Under the pieces are notes generated by a model. That model was not told the DNA's origin. It ran no database searches and worked only from the letters and a program-made list of their open reading frames with translations. From NCBI RefSeq assembly GCF_014930365.1, contig NZ_JABXWI010000012.1, forward strand, positions 1-44,096: a stretch of DNA of 44,096 nt. The letters run 5' to 3'. A program made the position numbers and the translations under genes. The stretch comes from Streptomyces caniscabiei. GTDB taxonomy: Bacteria > Actinomycetota > Actinomycetes > Streptomycetales > Streptomycetaceae. This document shows, one piece after another, positions 1 to 7,210 of the stretch. The stretch's first letter is position 1. Each line of letters starts with the position of its first letter.

Positions 1-12
1 GTGAAAGCGAAC

Positions 13-28
13 AAGCCCCACGGGGCTT
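13..28. terminator. Short hairpin terminator candidate
   Basis: An inverted repeat AAGCCC/GGGCTT with a four-base loop sits downstream of the minus-strand gene ending at 83. It could stop transcription of the small gene pair 83-909. There is no long T-tract, and the call rests on the stem alone. Confidence 0.5.
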
Positions 29-82
29 CCCACGTTTCCTAGGCCTACCGTCAAGCCTCAGGTGGGACCAGAACGTCGTGCA

Positions 83-487
83 TCAGCTGGGACCCGACAC
101 GGTCCGCTGGGGCGGTCGGGGCTTGAAGTCGTATGCGCAAGCTGGCAGTTCTGTGCTCTGGCGGTGTGCGAGCGGCAGGAAGATCACGGGACGGATCGTC
201 CAGGTGATGCGGGTCGAGTCGAAGGTGACTGACACGGTGCAGGGCTCGGAGCGCAGGAGGGCCCGTCGGGTGTCTATGCGGCCGTCGTACAGCCACTGCC
301 ATGCCTGCTCGGATGCTTCCGGGTCGAATGCCGGTGAGATGGTGCGGAGCGCGACGGCAACCCATCGGTCGGCCTGGGGTGCGGTGTAGGCGTCGAAGGA
401 TGCCCGGAGTACCAACTCGCCCTCGTCGGTGAGGTCTTCGGTCCAGCACTCGCACCAGTAGCCTCGGCGGGCTTCGTCGTTCAGCAC
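83..487 (-). CDS. Conserved hypothetical protein, translationally coupled to ATPase
   Basis: I do not recognise a family with a known function. The 134-residue product is soluble, rich in Trp and Arg, and has no signal peptide, membrane segment or obvious catalytic motif. Its GTG start (485-487) overlaps the end of the upstream ATPase gene (stop 481-483) within the seven bases GTGCTGA. That layout suggests translational coupling, and so a joint role. A longer open frame runs upstream to 913, but it is out of frame with the ATPase and is its shadow. It is probably an AICE accessory gene. Confidence 0.6.
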   Translation of the reverse strand: MLNDEARRGYWCECWTEDLTDEGELVLRASFDAYTAPQADRWVAVALRTISPAFDPEASEQAWQWLYDGRIDTRRALLRSEPCTVSVTFDSTRITWTIRPVIFLPLAHRQSTELPACAYDFKPRPPQRTVSGPS

Positions 488-909
488 GGGTGGTCTCCCG
501 GTCGGCTGCCGGCGAAGAGTTCCGCGGTGACCGTGTAGCCGCCTTCGCTGCCGTGGATCACGACTCGGTGGGCGAGTGCGGTGACCATGCCCAGGCCCCG
601 GCCGTGTTCGGCTTCGTCGTCCTGGTGCTCGGCCTTGGGGGCCGTGCCCGTTCCTCCGCCGTCCGTCACCGAGAGGGCGATCACCTGCCGGGTCACTGCG
701 AGGGCCAGGTGGAAGCTGCCGGATTCCATGCCGCTGGCCGTGTGGAGGATCGCGTTCGCGCTCAGTTCGCTCACGATCAGTTCGGCGTCGTCGGCCAGGG
801 GAGATCCGCGCAGGATGTCGCGGGTCCAGCGGCGGGCCCGGCTCACCTCTTCCGGAAATCCTGGGCAAGTGAGTCCCCAGACCCGCGCACTGCTCGTATA
901 CTCGTGCAT
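481..909 (-). CDS. Anti-sigma-factor-like ATP-binding protein (HATPase_c, RsbW/SpoIIAB type)
   Basis: This 142-residue protein has the GHKL fold signature of serine-kinase/anti-sigma regulators: an N-box around residues 48-52 (E-L-S-A-N), a G1 box with Asp83 (VTDGGG) and a G2-like HGRGLGMV near 102-109. Such proteins bind ATP and often bind a sigma factor or phosphorylate an antagonist; Streptomyces has dozens of orphan copies. The ATG at 909 is chosen because GAAGGAAC lies just upstream, whereas the ATG at 939 has no ribosome binding site. A KorSA-like motif (892-907) overlaps the first codons, which suggests control by the element's repressor. Its partner is unknown. Confidence 0.82.
   Translation of the reverse strand: MHEYTSSARVWGLTCPGFPEEVSRARRWTRDILRGSPLADDAELIVSELSANAILHTASGMESGSFHLALAVTRQVIALSVTDGGGTGTAPKAEHQDDEAEHGRGLGMVTALAHRVVIHGSEGGYTVTAELFAGSRPGDHPC
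892..907. promoter_or_regulatory. KorSA-like operator motif overlapping the ATPase start
   Basis: GCTCGTATACTCGTGC matches the element-wide motif core CTCGTATA seen at 2321-2336. It overlaps codons 1-6 of the minus-strand ATPase gene, so a bound repressor could block its transcription start. The assignment is by sequence similarity only, and this is the weakest of the five sites. Confidence 0.4.
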
Positions 910-955
910 ACAAGTTCCTTCATGCTGGTAGGCCGCCATGTGCAGCGGGTTCGGG

Positions 956-1387
956 CTAGATGAGTTTCACGCCGTCGTGGGCGCGGATGGCCGGCGGGGA
1001 TGTCGCGTCGAGTGCGTCCAGGACGCGGATCGCGTATGCCTCGTCGGCAAGCTCGGTGACTTCTTCACGGGTGGCCCAGCGCAGTGCGCGGGTCTCGTCG
1101 CCGGTGGTCGGCGTGCCGTCGGCCGCCTCGCACCGGAAGACCAGCGAGACGATCAGGCCCGTCATGTTCTTGTAGACGCCGGTCAGGGTCGCGGGAAGTG
1201 CGATCTTGATGCCGGTCTCTTCGAGAACCTCGCGCTGGAGGGCCTCGGGGAGGGTTTCCTCGCGTTCGAGGACTCCGCCGGGGGGTTCCCACTTGCCGTT
1301 GTCGCGCCGTTTGATCAAGAGGGCCCGGCCCTGGTCGTCGACGATGACTCCGGCGACGCTCACGGAGTGCGGACGGTCGGTGCTCAC
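956..1387 (-). CDS. Nudix hydrolase, Pif-like (pSAM2 immunity factor) candidate
   Basis: A complete Nudix box is present at residues 38-60, with Gly38, Glu44, Arg52, Glu53, Glu56, Glu57 and Gly59 in the right spacing. Nudix enzymes hydrolyse nucleoside-diphosphate derivatives with Mg2+ bound by these glutamates. In pSAM2 the Nudix-motif protein Pif blocks redundant conjugal transfer between cells that already carry the element. This gene sits divergently beside a KorSA-like repressor, so a Pif role is a reasonable inference, though a housekeeping-type Nudix enzyme is not excluded. The GTG at 1387 is preferred because GAGGAAC lies four bases upstream. The shared intergenic region holds a KorSA-type operator. 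Confidence 0.8.
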   Translation of the reverse strand: MSTDRPHSVSVAGVIVDDQGRALLIKRRDNGKWEPPGGVLEREETLPEALQREVLEETGIKIALPATLTGVYKNMTGLIVSLVFRCEAADGTPTTGDETRALRWATREEVTELADEAYAIRVLDALDATSPPAIRAHDGVKLI

Positions 1388-1442
1388 GTTCCTCGGCCCT
1401 CTCGGCTGGCTAGGCTCTCTACCGTAGCAACAACAATCGCCC

Positions 1443-1458
1443 ACTCGTCTAGATATCT
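1443..1458. promoter_or_regulatory. KorSA-like operator between nudix and korSA-like genes
   Basis: ACTCGTCTAGATATCT lies directly before the AAAGGAG ribosome binding site of the GntR gene and shares ACTCGT and TAGA with the palindrome at 2321-2336. The position suits autoregulation of the repressor and co-control of the divergent Nudix gene. Confidence 0.55.
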
Positions 1459-1470
1459 AAAGGAGTACAC

Positions 1471-2259
1471 GTGCCCTCTCTTCCTTCCGGCTTCCTCGGT
1501 GATCTCGACCCCACGAGCGATCGTGCGGTGTTTCGGCAGATCGCCGACCAGTTGCGTGAAGCCATCGACCGGGGGCGGTTCAAGGAGGGTGAAAAGTTGC
1601 CCTCGGAGGCTGAGCTTGTTGACCACTACGGGGTATCCCGGATGACGGTCCGCAACTCCTTCTCCGTCCTCCAGGGCGAAGGGCTCGTGCACGCCGAGCA
1701 CGGCAAGGGCGTCTTCGTCCGGCCCCGGCCGCCCGTGCGACGGCTCGCCTCCGACCGCTTCGCCCGGCGCCACCGCGAGCAGGGCAAGGCGGCCTTCATC
1801 GTCGAAGCCAACGCGGCCGGCAGCCACCCTCAGGTCGACAGCCTTGAGGTCAAGGAAGAGAAGGCCAGCCAGGACGTCTCCACCCGGCTCGGCTCCGTGC
1901 GGCGGGTGCTGGCTCGTCGGCGGCGCTATCTGCTCGACGGGCGGCCGGTCGAGTTCGCCACCTCGTATCTGCCGCTCGACATCGCGCGCGGTACGCCCAT
2001 CGCCGAAACCAACCCCGGGCCCGGCGGGATCTATGCCCGACTCGAAGAGCTGGGCCATCGCCTCGACCACTTCGAGGAGGAGATTCGCGCCCGGATGCCC
2101 TCCCCGGCTGAGGTCAAGACGCTCCGTTTGGCCTCTGGTGTGCCCGTGATCCACCTGATCCGGACTGCCTTCGACACCGAGGGGCGGGCCGTGGAGGTCT
2201 GCGACACGGTCATGGCGGCGGATGCGTACGTGCTGTCGTACCAGCTTCCGGCGACGTGA
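1471..2259 (+). CDS. GntR/HutC-family repressor, KorSA-like
   Basis: This 262-residue regulator has an N-terminal GntR winged helix (about 20-80, containing a typical VSRMTVRNSF recognition region) and a C-terminal UTRA ligand-binding domain (about 100-255). In pSAM2, KorSA represses pra and so keeps the element integrated and silent. The same position, between Nudix and tra genes, supports that role here. The start is GTG with AAAGGAG five bases upstream. Its likely targets are the related motifs at 892, 1443, 2321, 2401 and 5502. What ligand, if any, releases it is unknown. Confidence 0.88.
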   Translation: MPSLPSGFLGDLDPTSDRAVFRQIADQLREAIDRGRFKEGEKLPSEAELVDHYGVSRMTVRNSFSVLQGEGLVHAEHGKGVFVRPRPPVRRLASDRFARRHREQGKAAFIVEANAAGSHPQVDSLEVKEEKASQDVSTRLGSVRRVLARRRRYLLDGRPVEFATSYLPLDIARGTPIAETNPGPGGIYARLEELGHRLDHFEEEIRARMPSPAEVKTLRLASGVPVIHLIRTAFDTEGRAVEVCDTVMAADAYVLSYQLPAT

Positions 2260-2320
2260 TGCGGTGATTTGCGGTGGTGCGCGGGGGACGCTTCTCCGAC
2301 TCGTACACCCCAACAGGCAT

Positions 2321-2336
2321 ACTCGTATAGACGAGT
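2321..2336. promoter_or_regulatory. Palindromic KorSA-type operator (best copy)
   Basis: ACTCGT-ATAG-ACGAGT is a 6-bp inverted repeat with a 4-bp spacer, upstream of the SCO3933/traSA operon. It is the most symmetric member of the motif family, and a further half-site ACTCGTACA lies just upstream near 2299. Confidence 0.65.
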
Positions 2337-2400
2337 GGGCAAGTGGTGTGGCAGGGTGGTCCGCGTGAGCCCGGCAAGTCGGGTTCGCAGGACGCATCAT

Positions 2401-2416
2401 GTATAGACGAGTAGAT
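2401..2416. promoter_or_regulatory. Second KorSA-type operator before the tra operon
   Basis: GTATAGACGAGTAGAT lies immediately before the TTG start at 2429. It shares TATAGACGAGT with 2321-2336 and CTAGACGAGTAGAT-type sequence with the site at 5502. Two sites about 80 bp apart could allow cooperative repression of transfer genes. Confidence 0.6.
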
Positions 2417-2428
2417 GGGTGAATTGCC

Positions 2429-2785
2429 TTGCGCACCATTCGTGTTGAGACCTCGGCTGCGACGATCCTGCTGACTGAGGCCCCTGAGCCCAAGGTCCGG
2501 GACCGGCAGACGGGCGAGATCGCCAAGGACGCCGTCAGCGGTGAGGCACTGATGACGCTCGGCGTCGTCTACATCGAGGACGGGGAATCGTCGCTGGTCA
2601 AGGTCACCGTGCCCGAGGGCGGTGTGGCCGACGGGCTGACGCTGGGGGCGCCGGTCTCGCTGCCGGGGCTGGTTGCCCGGCCGTGGGAGTCGGTGTTCAA
2701 CGGGCAGCAGCGCCACGGCATCGCCTTCCGCGCCGCCGCCGTGACTCCGGCCGCGTTCCCGGCCGCCATGGGGGCCACGGCCTGA
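2429..2785 (+). CDS. SCO3933-family AICE regulatory protein
   Basis: The 118-residue product begins RTIRVETSAATIL and resembles the SCO3933-type proteins that sit between a GntR repressor and an FtsK-like gene in Streptomyces AICEs. In pSAM2 the same slot holds pra, the activator of replication, integration and excision, so a Pra-like role is possible but unproven. The start is a TTG with GGTGA six bases upstream; no ATG or GTG fits better. Its stop overlaps the next start by one base (TGATG), so translation is probably coupled to the TraSA-like gene. Two KorSA-type sites precede it. Confidence 0.75.
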   Translation: MRTIRVETSAATILLTEAPEPKVRDRQTGEIAKDAVSGEALMTLGVVYIEDGESSLVKVTVPEGGVADGLTLGAPVSLPGLVARPWESVFNGQQRHGIAFRAAAVTPAAFPAAMGATA

Positions 2786-4161
2786 TGTCCGATCTGGTGA
2801 CACTTCTGGAGGTGGGTGGTCCTGTCGCCGCGCTCGGCGGCGGGGCTGCCTACGCCCGGGTCAAGCACCCTCGCGTGTACTGGCCCACGGTCGGCCTGCC
2901 GATATCCACTGCCCGGCTCCTCGGCTCGTACGGCTCGGTCATGGAGGCGTGCGGGCTGACCGTGGCGCCGTCCCGGCTGCGGGTCCTCGCCGTCAAGGCC
3001 ACCACCCGGCGGGAGGTCCGGCCTGTGCCGCCGCGTCGGGGCATCATCCGGCCCACCACGACCGGGCTGCGGCTCCGTCTCCGGCTCGCTCCCGGACAGG
3101 AACCGGCGGACGTCGCTGCCTCGGCCGAACGGCTGCGGCATGCCTGGGGCGTTCACGCCGTGTACGTCTCGACCGTCAAGCCGGGCGTGGTCGAACTGCG
3201 GCTCGTCGGCTTCGACGTACTGCGGAACGTGCGGATGCCCCGTAAGGCGACCGTCGAACTCCTCAAGGTGCCCGTGGCGCTGCGGGAGGACGCGACCCCG
3301 TTCGTCCGCGATTACCGCACGATTCCGCATCAGCTCACCCTCGGCGCCACGCTGTCGGGGAAGTCCATGTACCTGCGGCACCTGATCACCGGACTCGCCC
3401 GGCAACCCGTCGCCCTGGTCGGCATCGACTGCAAGCGGGGTGTGGAGCTGGCGCCGTTCGTCTCCCGGCTCTCGGCCCTGGCGACCGATCCCGACGAAGC
3501 TGCTGAGCTGCTGCCTGTGCTCGTGAAGGAGATGGAGGACCGCTACGACCTGATCAAGGCCCGGCAGGGCATTGCGCCGGGCACGCCGGACGAGGAGATC
3601 ACCTCCGATATCTGGGGCCTGCCCGAGGGTGAACGTCCGGTGCCGATCGTGCTGTTCGTCGACGAGGTGGCGGAACTCTTCCTCGTCGCCACGAAGAAGG
3701 ACGAGGAACGGCGCGACGAGATGGTCACCCAGCTCATCCGCCTCGCCCAGCTCGGCCGCGCCGCCGGGATCTACCTGGAGGTCTGTGGGCAGCGCTTCGG
3801 CGCTGAGCTGGGCAAGGGCGCCACCATGCTCCGGGCCCAGCTCACCGGCCGGGTCTGCCACCGCGTCAACGACGAAGCCTCCGCGAAGATGGCGCTTGGT
3901 GACATCGCCCCCGAAGCGGTCTTCGCCGCCTGCGCCATCGCGCCCGAGCTGCCCGGCCTGGCCGTGGCCGGTGACACCTCCGGCGGCTGGTCCCGCATCC
4001 GCACGCCGTACCTCTCCCTCAGCGCCGCCGCCGAGATCTGCCGGGATACGGCCCACCTGGTGCCCGACCTGCCCGCGCTCAAGCCGTTCCGGCCCGACAT
4101 CCCCGTGCGGCCCGTCGAGTCCTCGGCCCCGGCAGTGCAGCCGCACCCGGTGACCGACTGA
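2785..4161 (+). CDS. FtsK/SpoIIIE-type conjugal DNA translocase (TraSA-like)
   Basis: This 458-residue ATPase has a Walker A motif GATLSGKS at 187-194 and a Walker B ending in Asp293-Glu294 (VLFVDEVAE), as in FtsK/SpoIIIE pumps. In Streptomyces elements the hexameric Tra protein moves double-stranded DNA between mycelial compartments without a relaxase. One short hydrophobic stretch lies near residues 9-23, but there is no long multi-pass membrane domain, which is usual for this family. The start overlaps the preceding stop, so it is translated in an operon with the SCO3933-family gene. A longer frame to 2683 is an artefact of the upstream gene's alternate frame. Confidence 0.93.
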   Translation: MSDLVTLLEVGGPVAALGGGAAYARVKHPRVYWPTVGLPISTARLLGSYGSVMEACGLTVAPSRLRVLAVKATTRREVRPVPPRRGIIRPTTTGLRLRLRLAPGQEPADVAASAERLRHAWGVHAVYVSTVKPGVVELRLVGFDVLRNVRMPRKATVELLKVPVALREDATPFVRDYRTIPHQLTLGATLSGKSMYLRHLITGLARQPVALVGIDCKRGVELAPFVSRLSALATDPDEAAELLPVLVKEMEDRYDLIKARQGIAPGTPDEEITSDIWGLPEGERPVPIVLFVDEVAELFLVATKKDEERRDEMVTQLIRLAQLGRAAGIYLEVCGQRFGAELGKGATMLRAQLTGRVCHRVNDEASAKMALGDIAPEAVFAACAIAPELPGLAVAGDTSGGWSRIRTPYLSLSAAAEICRDTAHLVPDLPALKPFRPDIPVRPVESSAPAVQPHPVTD

Positions 4162-4249
4162 CCTTCGCCCACCCCTCACCCCGGTCGGCGTGACCGCCTC
4201 GCGCCAACTCCCTACCCCTGCCATGCCTGAATCCCGGAAGGAGCCGCTC

Positions 4250-4906
4250 ATGCGCGCCCAACTGGCCCGTGTCGACGCGGTGCTCGTCCAGGCGCTCATC
4301 GCCGCCGCGCTGTCCTTCGCCCACCTGCACGACATCGCTATGGCGGCCGGTCAGGACGGGTGGAAAGCGTGGGCCTATCCGATCTCGGTCGACCTGCTGC
4401 TCGTCGCCGCCTGGCGCCGACTGCGCTCCGGTGAGGCGAAAGCGTCCGGGTGGTGCTGGTTCGTCATCGCCCTCGCCGCCTCCCTCGGCGCGAACGTCGC
4501 CACCGCCGGCCTACTCGACCTCAACGACGTACCCGCCTGGCTGCGCATCCTCGTCGCGGGCTGGCCCGCCGTGGCCTTCCTCGGCGGAACCCTCCTCGCC
4601 CACTCCGCACCGACAACGACCGACAAGGACCCCGAGGACACAGACGACACCGTGGACCAGGAGCACGCGCCCGAACTCGCCCCCGAGGAACCCCCGCCGA
4701 CACCACCTGCCATCGAGCCACCGACGCCCGAGCGACCCGCCGTACCCGTCCCGGCCGCCCTCGTCGAACACGCCCGCAAGGTCGCCACCGAACACCACAC
4801 CCGCACCGGAACACCCATCGACACCCCAACCCTCCGCGCTCGCCTCGGCGTCCCCGCGCCCATGGCCGAAGCCATCGCTGCCCACCTCGCCCCGACCGGG
4901 AGCTGA
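4250..4906 (+). CDS. DUF2637 membrane protein, SpdA-like spread protein
   Basis: The N-terminal half (about residues 1-120) carries roughly four hydrophobic helices typical of DUF2637. It is followed by a Pro/Glu-rich linker and a C-terminal 50 residues that look like a small helical DNA-binding segment. Proteins of this design occur right after the tra gene in Streptomyces elements and are thought to help intramycelial spread, perhaps by anchoring Tra at septa. The ATG at 4250 follows GGAAGGAG, whereas upstream in-frame starts lack one. The specific role is inferred from context. Confidence 0.78.
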   Translation: MRAQLARVDAVLVQALIAAALSFAHLHDIAMAAGQDGWKAWAYPISVDLLLVAAWRRLRSGEAKASGWCWFVIALAASLGANVATAGLLDLNDVPAWLRILVAGWPAVAFLGGTLLAHSAPTTTDKDPEDTDDTVDQEHAPELAPEEPPPTPPAIEPPTPERPAVPVPAALVEHARKVATEHHTRTGTPIDTPTLRARLGVPAPMAEAIAAHLAPTGS

Positions 4907-4909
4907 CCC

Positions 4910-5095
4910 GTGCCCCTCTTCTGCTTCAACACCGCCGCCGACTACCTCGAAGCGGCCCGCGAGATGGCCGTCAGCGGCCGGACCACGCTGGCCCGGCTCC
5001 TCGCCGAAGAAGCTGCCGACCGCGTCACGGACCCCGCCGAAGCCGCCCGCATCCTGCACGACTTCCCCGGCCCCAGCCTGCGACAGGAGGACTGA
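4910..5095 (+). CDS. Small AICE protein of unknown function
   Basis: This 61-residue soluble protein has a GTG start three bases after the previous stop and sits tightly within the transfer operon. Its sequence is mostly amphipathic helix (residues 8-55) with no catalytic motif. Small genes at this position are conserved in related elements and are presumed to take part in transfer or spread. I cannot assign a function. Confidence 0.6.
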   Translation: MPLFCFNTAADYLEAAREMAVSGRTTLARLLAEEAADRVTDPAEAARILHDFPGPSLRQED

Positions 5096-5097
5096 TC

Positions 5098-5286
5098 ATG
5101 CCCAACCGCCGCTTCCGCAACGTCACCCGCATCGGCCCCGTCCAGGTCGCCACGTCCTACGACGGCCGGGGCCGCGAGAAGCACACCGCCGCCTGCACGG
5201 CTCCGCGCTGCAACTTCTCCGCCGACTACGACAGCCGCGCCGCCGCCGAGCTGGCCGCCCGCACCCACCGCTGCCCCGTCCGCTGA
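5098..5286 (+). CDS. Mobile element transfer protein (small Cys/His protein)
   Basis: The 62-residue product resembles short proteins annotated as mobile element transfer proteins in Streptomyces AICEs. It has a basic N terminus (PNRRFRNV), Cys33 and Cys38 spaced CX4C, and a terminal HRC containing His57 and Cys59. Four ligands in that layout could hold a zinc ion, which would fit a small DNA- or protein-binding role. The ATG at 5098 follows GACAGGAGG and lies two bases after the previous stop. Zinc binding is inferred, not shown. Confidence 0.75.
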   Translation: MPNRRFRNVTRIGPVQVATSYDGRGREKHTAACTAPRCNFSADYDSRAAAELAARTHRCPVR

Positions 5287-5310
5287 TCCTCCGAAGGGAC
5301 CCCGCACACC

Positions 5311-5505
5311 GTGACCGTCAGCCTGCCGCTCGTCGTCGTCCTCGGCTTCTTCGCCTGGGGCGCGGTCAAGTTCCTCGGCGTCCGCACCTGGGTCGTCGTC
5401 CTGATCGCCCTCTTCGGCTTCTACCTCTCGCAGACCTTCCTCGCCCCCGCCATCGAATCCGGCACCCGCTCCGGCGTGGACGTCATAAACGGCTCACATA
5501 CCTAG
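5311..5505 (+). CDS. Small membrane protein, spread-related
   Basis: This 64-residue protein is nearly all hydrophobic over residues 4-46, forming two short transmembrane helices, with a short polar tail. It has a GTG start with GAAGGGA about eleven bases upstream. Very small integral membrane proteins (SpdB-like) follow tra in Streptomyces elements and influence pock size, that is, spread of the element in the recipient mycelium. A KorSA-type motif overlaps its 3' end and lies before the next gene. Confidence 0.65.
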   Translation: MTVSLPLVVVLGFFAWGAVKFLGVRTWVVVLIALFGFYLSQTFLAPAIESGTRSGVDVINGSHT

Positions 5506-5523
5506 ACGAGTAGATAAGTAGAT
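5502..5523. promoter_or_regulatory. KorSA-type operator before spdD/repSA
   Basis: CTAGACGAGTAGAT followed by AAGTAGAT repeats the core of the 2401 site. It sits at the end of the small membrane gene and six bases before the GTG of the SpdD-like gene, so it could control a separate promoter for spdD-repSA-xis-int. Confidence 0.55.
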
Positions 5524-5528
5524 CGGCC

Positions 5529-5774
5529 GTGTTTCTGCCCAAGTACCCCGACAGCCCCGCGCCGCCGCCCGCGCACACCCACGCCCCGGCCGATCCGGCG
5601 CCCGTACGGCGCTCGCTCCCGGCGGTCTCCATCAGCCCCTCAGTGGCGGCGGCCGTGGTCGTCGGCGGTGTCGTCCTCACCGCGCTCCTGGCCGCCGTCG
5701 CCGTCTCGGCCATCTCCGTCGCCATCGCGGCCGTGGTCCTGCGCTCCCTGATCCGCGAGCAGAACCAGCGCTGA
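5529..5774 (+). CDS. spdD: SpdD-like membrane protein
   Basis: This 81-residue protein has a Pro-rich N-terminal 30 residues, then a strongly hydrophobic helix region (about 36-71) and a basic C-terminal end. That is the usual layout of SpdD proteins from Streptomyces plasmids and AICEs, which affect intramycelial spread. The GTG start at 5529 has no clear ribosome binding site, and the operator motif lies directly upstream. The region 5775-5866 separates it from the Rep gene and contains only the Rep ribosome binding site. Confidence 0.75.
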   Translation: MFLPKYPDSPAPPPAHTHAPADPAPVRRSLPAVSISPSVAAAVVVGGVVLTALLAAVAVSAISVAIAAVVLRSLIREQNQR

Positions 5775-5866
5775 ACGCGCCCGACACCCGGGGCGGCACA
5801 CACGACCAAGCATCCGCCGCCCCGGGCCCATCACTCCTGACCGAGCCAGCCAGAAGGAGAATCGCC

Positions 5867-7210
5867 ATCTTCACCCGCACCACACCGCCCCCGCTCCCGG
5901 AACTCGCGAAGCTGGCCGAGCACGGCACGCTGCCCGGTATCCTCCGTCAGCTCTCCGGCCTCGGCGGCTGCACCCACCCGATCCGCCTCGACGGCCACCG
6001 CACCGAGCACGACGTCGACACCACGACCGGCGAGATCGGTCGCGTCCTCCAGTACCTCGACTCCACCGACCTCCCGGCCGGCCAACTCCTCGTCCGCTGC
6101 AACAACCGCCGCACCACCCGCTGCGCGGCCTGCTCCGAGGTCTACCGCCGCGACACCTTCCACCTGATCACCTCCGGCCTGCGCGGCGGCAAGGGCGTCC
6201 CCGAACACGTCGCCACCCACCCGCGTGTCTTCGCCACCTTCACCGCACCGAGCTTCGGCCCGGTCCACAACCGCCCCTCCAGCGGACGCCCCTGCCGCTG
6301 CGGCACCCGCCATGACCAGGACGACGCTGTACTCGGTACCGCGCTCGACCCGGACACCTACGACTACGAAGCGGCCGTTCTCTGGAACGCGCACGCCGGT
6401 CCGCTCTGGCGACGCTTCTCCACCTACCTGCGCCGAGAGGTCGCCAAGCGCGCCGGCCTGTCACAACGCCGCTTCCGTGACCACGCCCGCGTGTCCTTCG
6501 CCAAGGTCGCCGAGTACCAGAAGCGCGGCGCCGTTCACTTCCACGCGGTCATCCGCATCGACGGCCCCACCGGCGGTGACACCCCACCCCCGGCCTGGGC
6601 AACGGCCGAACTGCTCACCGACGCCATCGAGGCCGCTGCCGCCAAGGTCCGCGTCGACGGCCCGGTCATCGACGGACGCACCCACACCTTCACCTTCGGC
6701 CGCCAACTCGATGTCCGCACCATCCGCTCCGCCGACTTCAACGACGGCCAGGAACTGACCGAACGTGCAGTCGCCGCGTACATCGCCAAGTACGCCACCA
6801 AGGGCGCCGAAACCGCCACGGGAGCTCTCGACCGGCCATTGAAGTTCGCCGCCGAACTCGCCCAGCTCGACATCAGCGACCACGCCCGCCGCCTCATCCG
6901 AACCGCCTGGTTCCTCGGCGCACGCAAGGATCTCGAACACCTCCGCCTACGCGCCTGGGCCCACATGCTCGGCTTCCGCGGCCACTTCTCCACCAAATCC
7001 CGCCGCTACTCCACCACCCTCGGCGCCCTCCGCGACGCCCGCGCCGAGTGGCGACGAGCCCAAGCCGCCACCACCGACACCGGGTCCGAGACGACGTACG
7101 TGCTCGCTCACTGGGTCTTCGCCGGAACCGGCCTCTCCGACACCGAAGCCTGGCTCGCCGCATCTCTCGAACCCGCCCCCGGAACGGAAGGAGAACCCAC
7201 TCGTGGCTGA
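5867..7210 (+). CDS. repSA: Rolling-circle replication initiator RepSA-like, apparent ATC start
   Basis: The frame encodes about 447 residues, close to the roughly 460 of pSAM2 RepSA. An HUH-type motif HFH lies at residues 224-226 and a YIAKY motif at 305-309, so Tyr305 or Tyr309 is the likely nicking tyrosine. Cys-rich segments (CAAC, CRC) occur in the first half. Reading from the AAGGAG at 5854-5859, the first suitable codon is ATC at 5867, seven bases away. No ATG, GTG or TTG occurs in frame until 6491, which would remove the first 208 residues. Conserved-looking protein sequence fills that stretch, so initiation at AUC, or at a rarer upstream CTG, is inferred. The stop overlaps the xis start by eight bases. 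Confidence 0.85.
   Translation: MFTRTTPPPLPELAKLAEHGTLPGILRQLSGLGGCTHPIRLDGHRTEHDVDTTTGEIGRVLQYLDSTDLPAGQLLVRCNNRRTTRCAACSEVYRRDTFHLITSGLRGGKGVPEHVATHPRVFATFTAPSFGPVHNRPSSGRPCRCGTRHDQDDAVLGTALDPDTYDYEAAVLWNAHAGPLWRRFSTYLRREVAKRAGLSQRRFRDHARVSFAKVAEYQKRGAVHFHAVIRIDGPTGGDTPPPAWATAELLTDAIEAAAAKVRVDGPVIDGRTHTFTFGRQLDVRTIRSADFNDGQELTERAVAAYIAKYATKGAETATGALDRPLKFAAELAQLDISDHARRLIRTAWFLGARKDLEHLRLRAWAHMLGFRGHFSTKSRRYSTTLGALRDARAEWRRAQAATTDTGSETTYVLAHWVFAGTGLSDTEAWLAASLEPAPGTEGEPTRG

Noticed and set aside
2569..4335. A 588-codon minus-strand frame across the tra gene
   Set aside because: It is antisense to the FtsK-like gene with Walker motifs and has no domain of its own.
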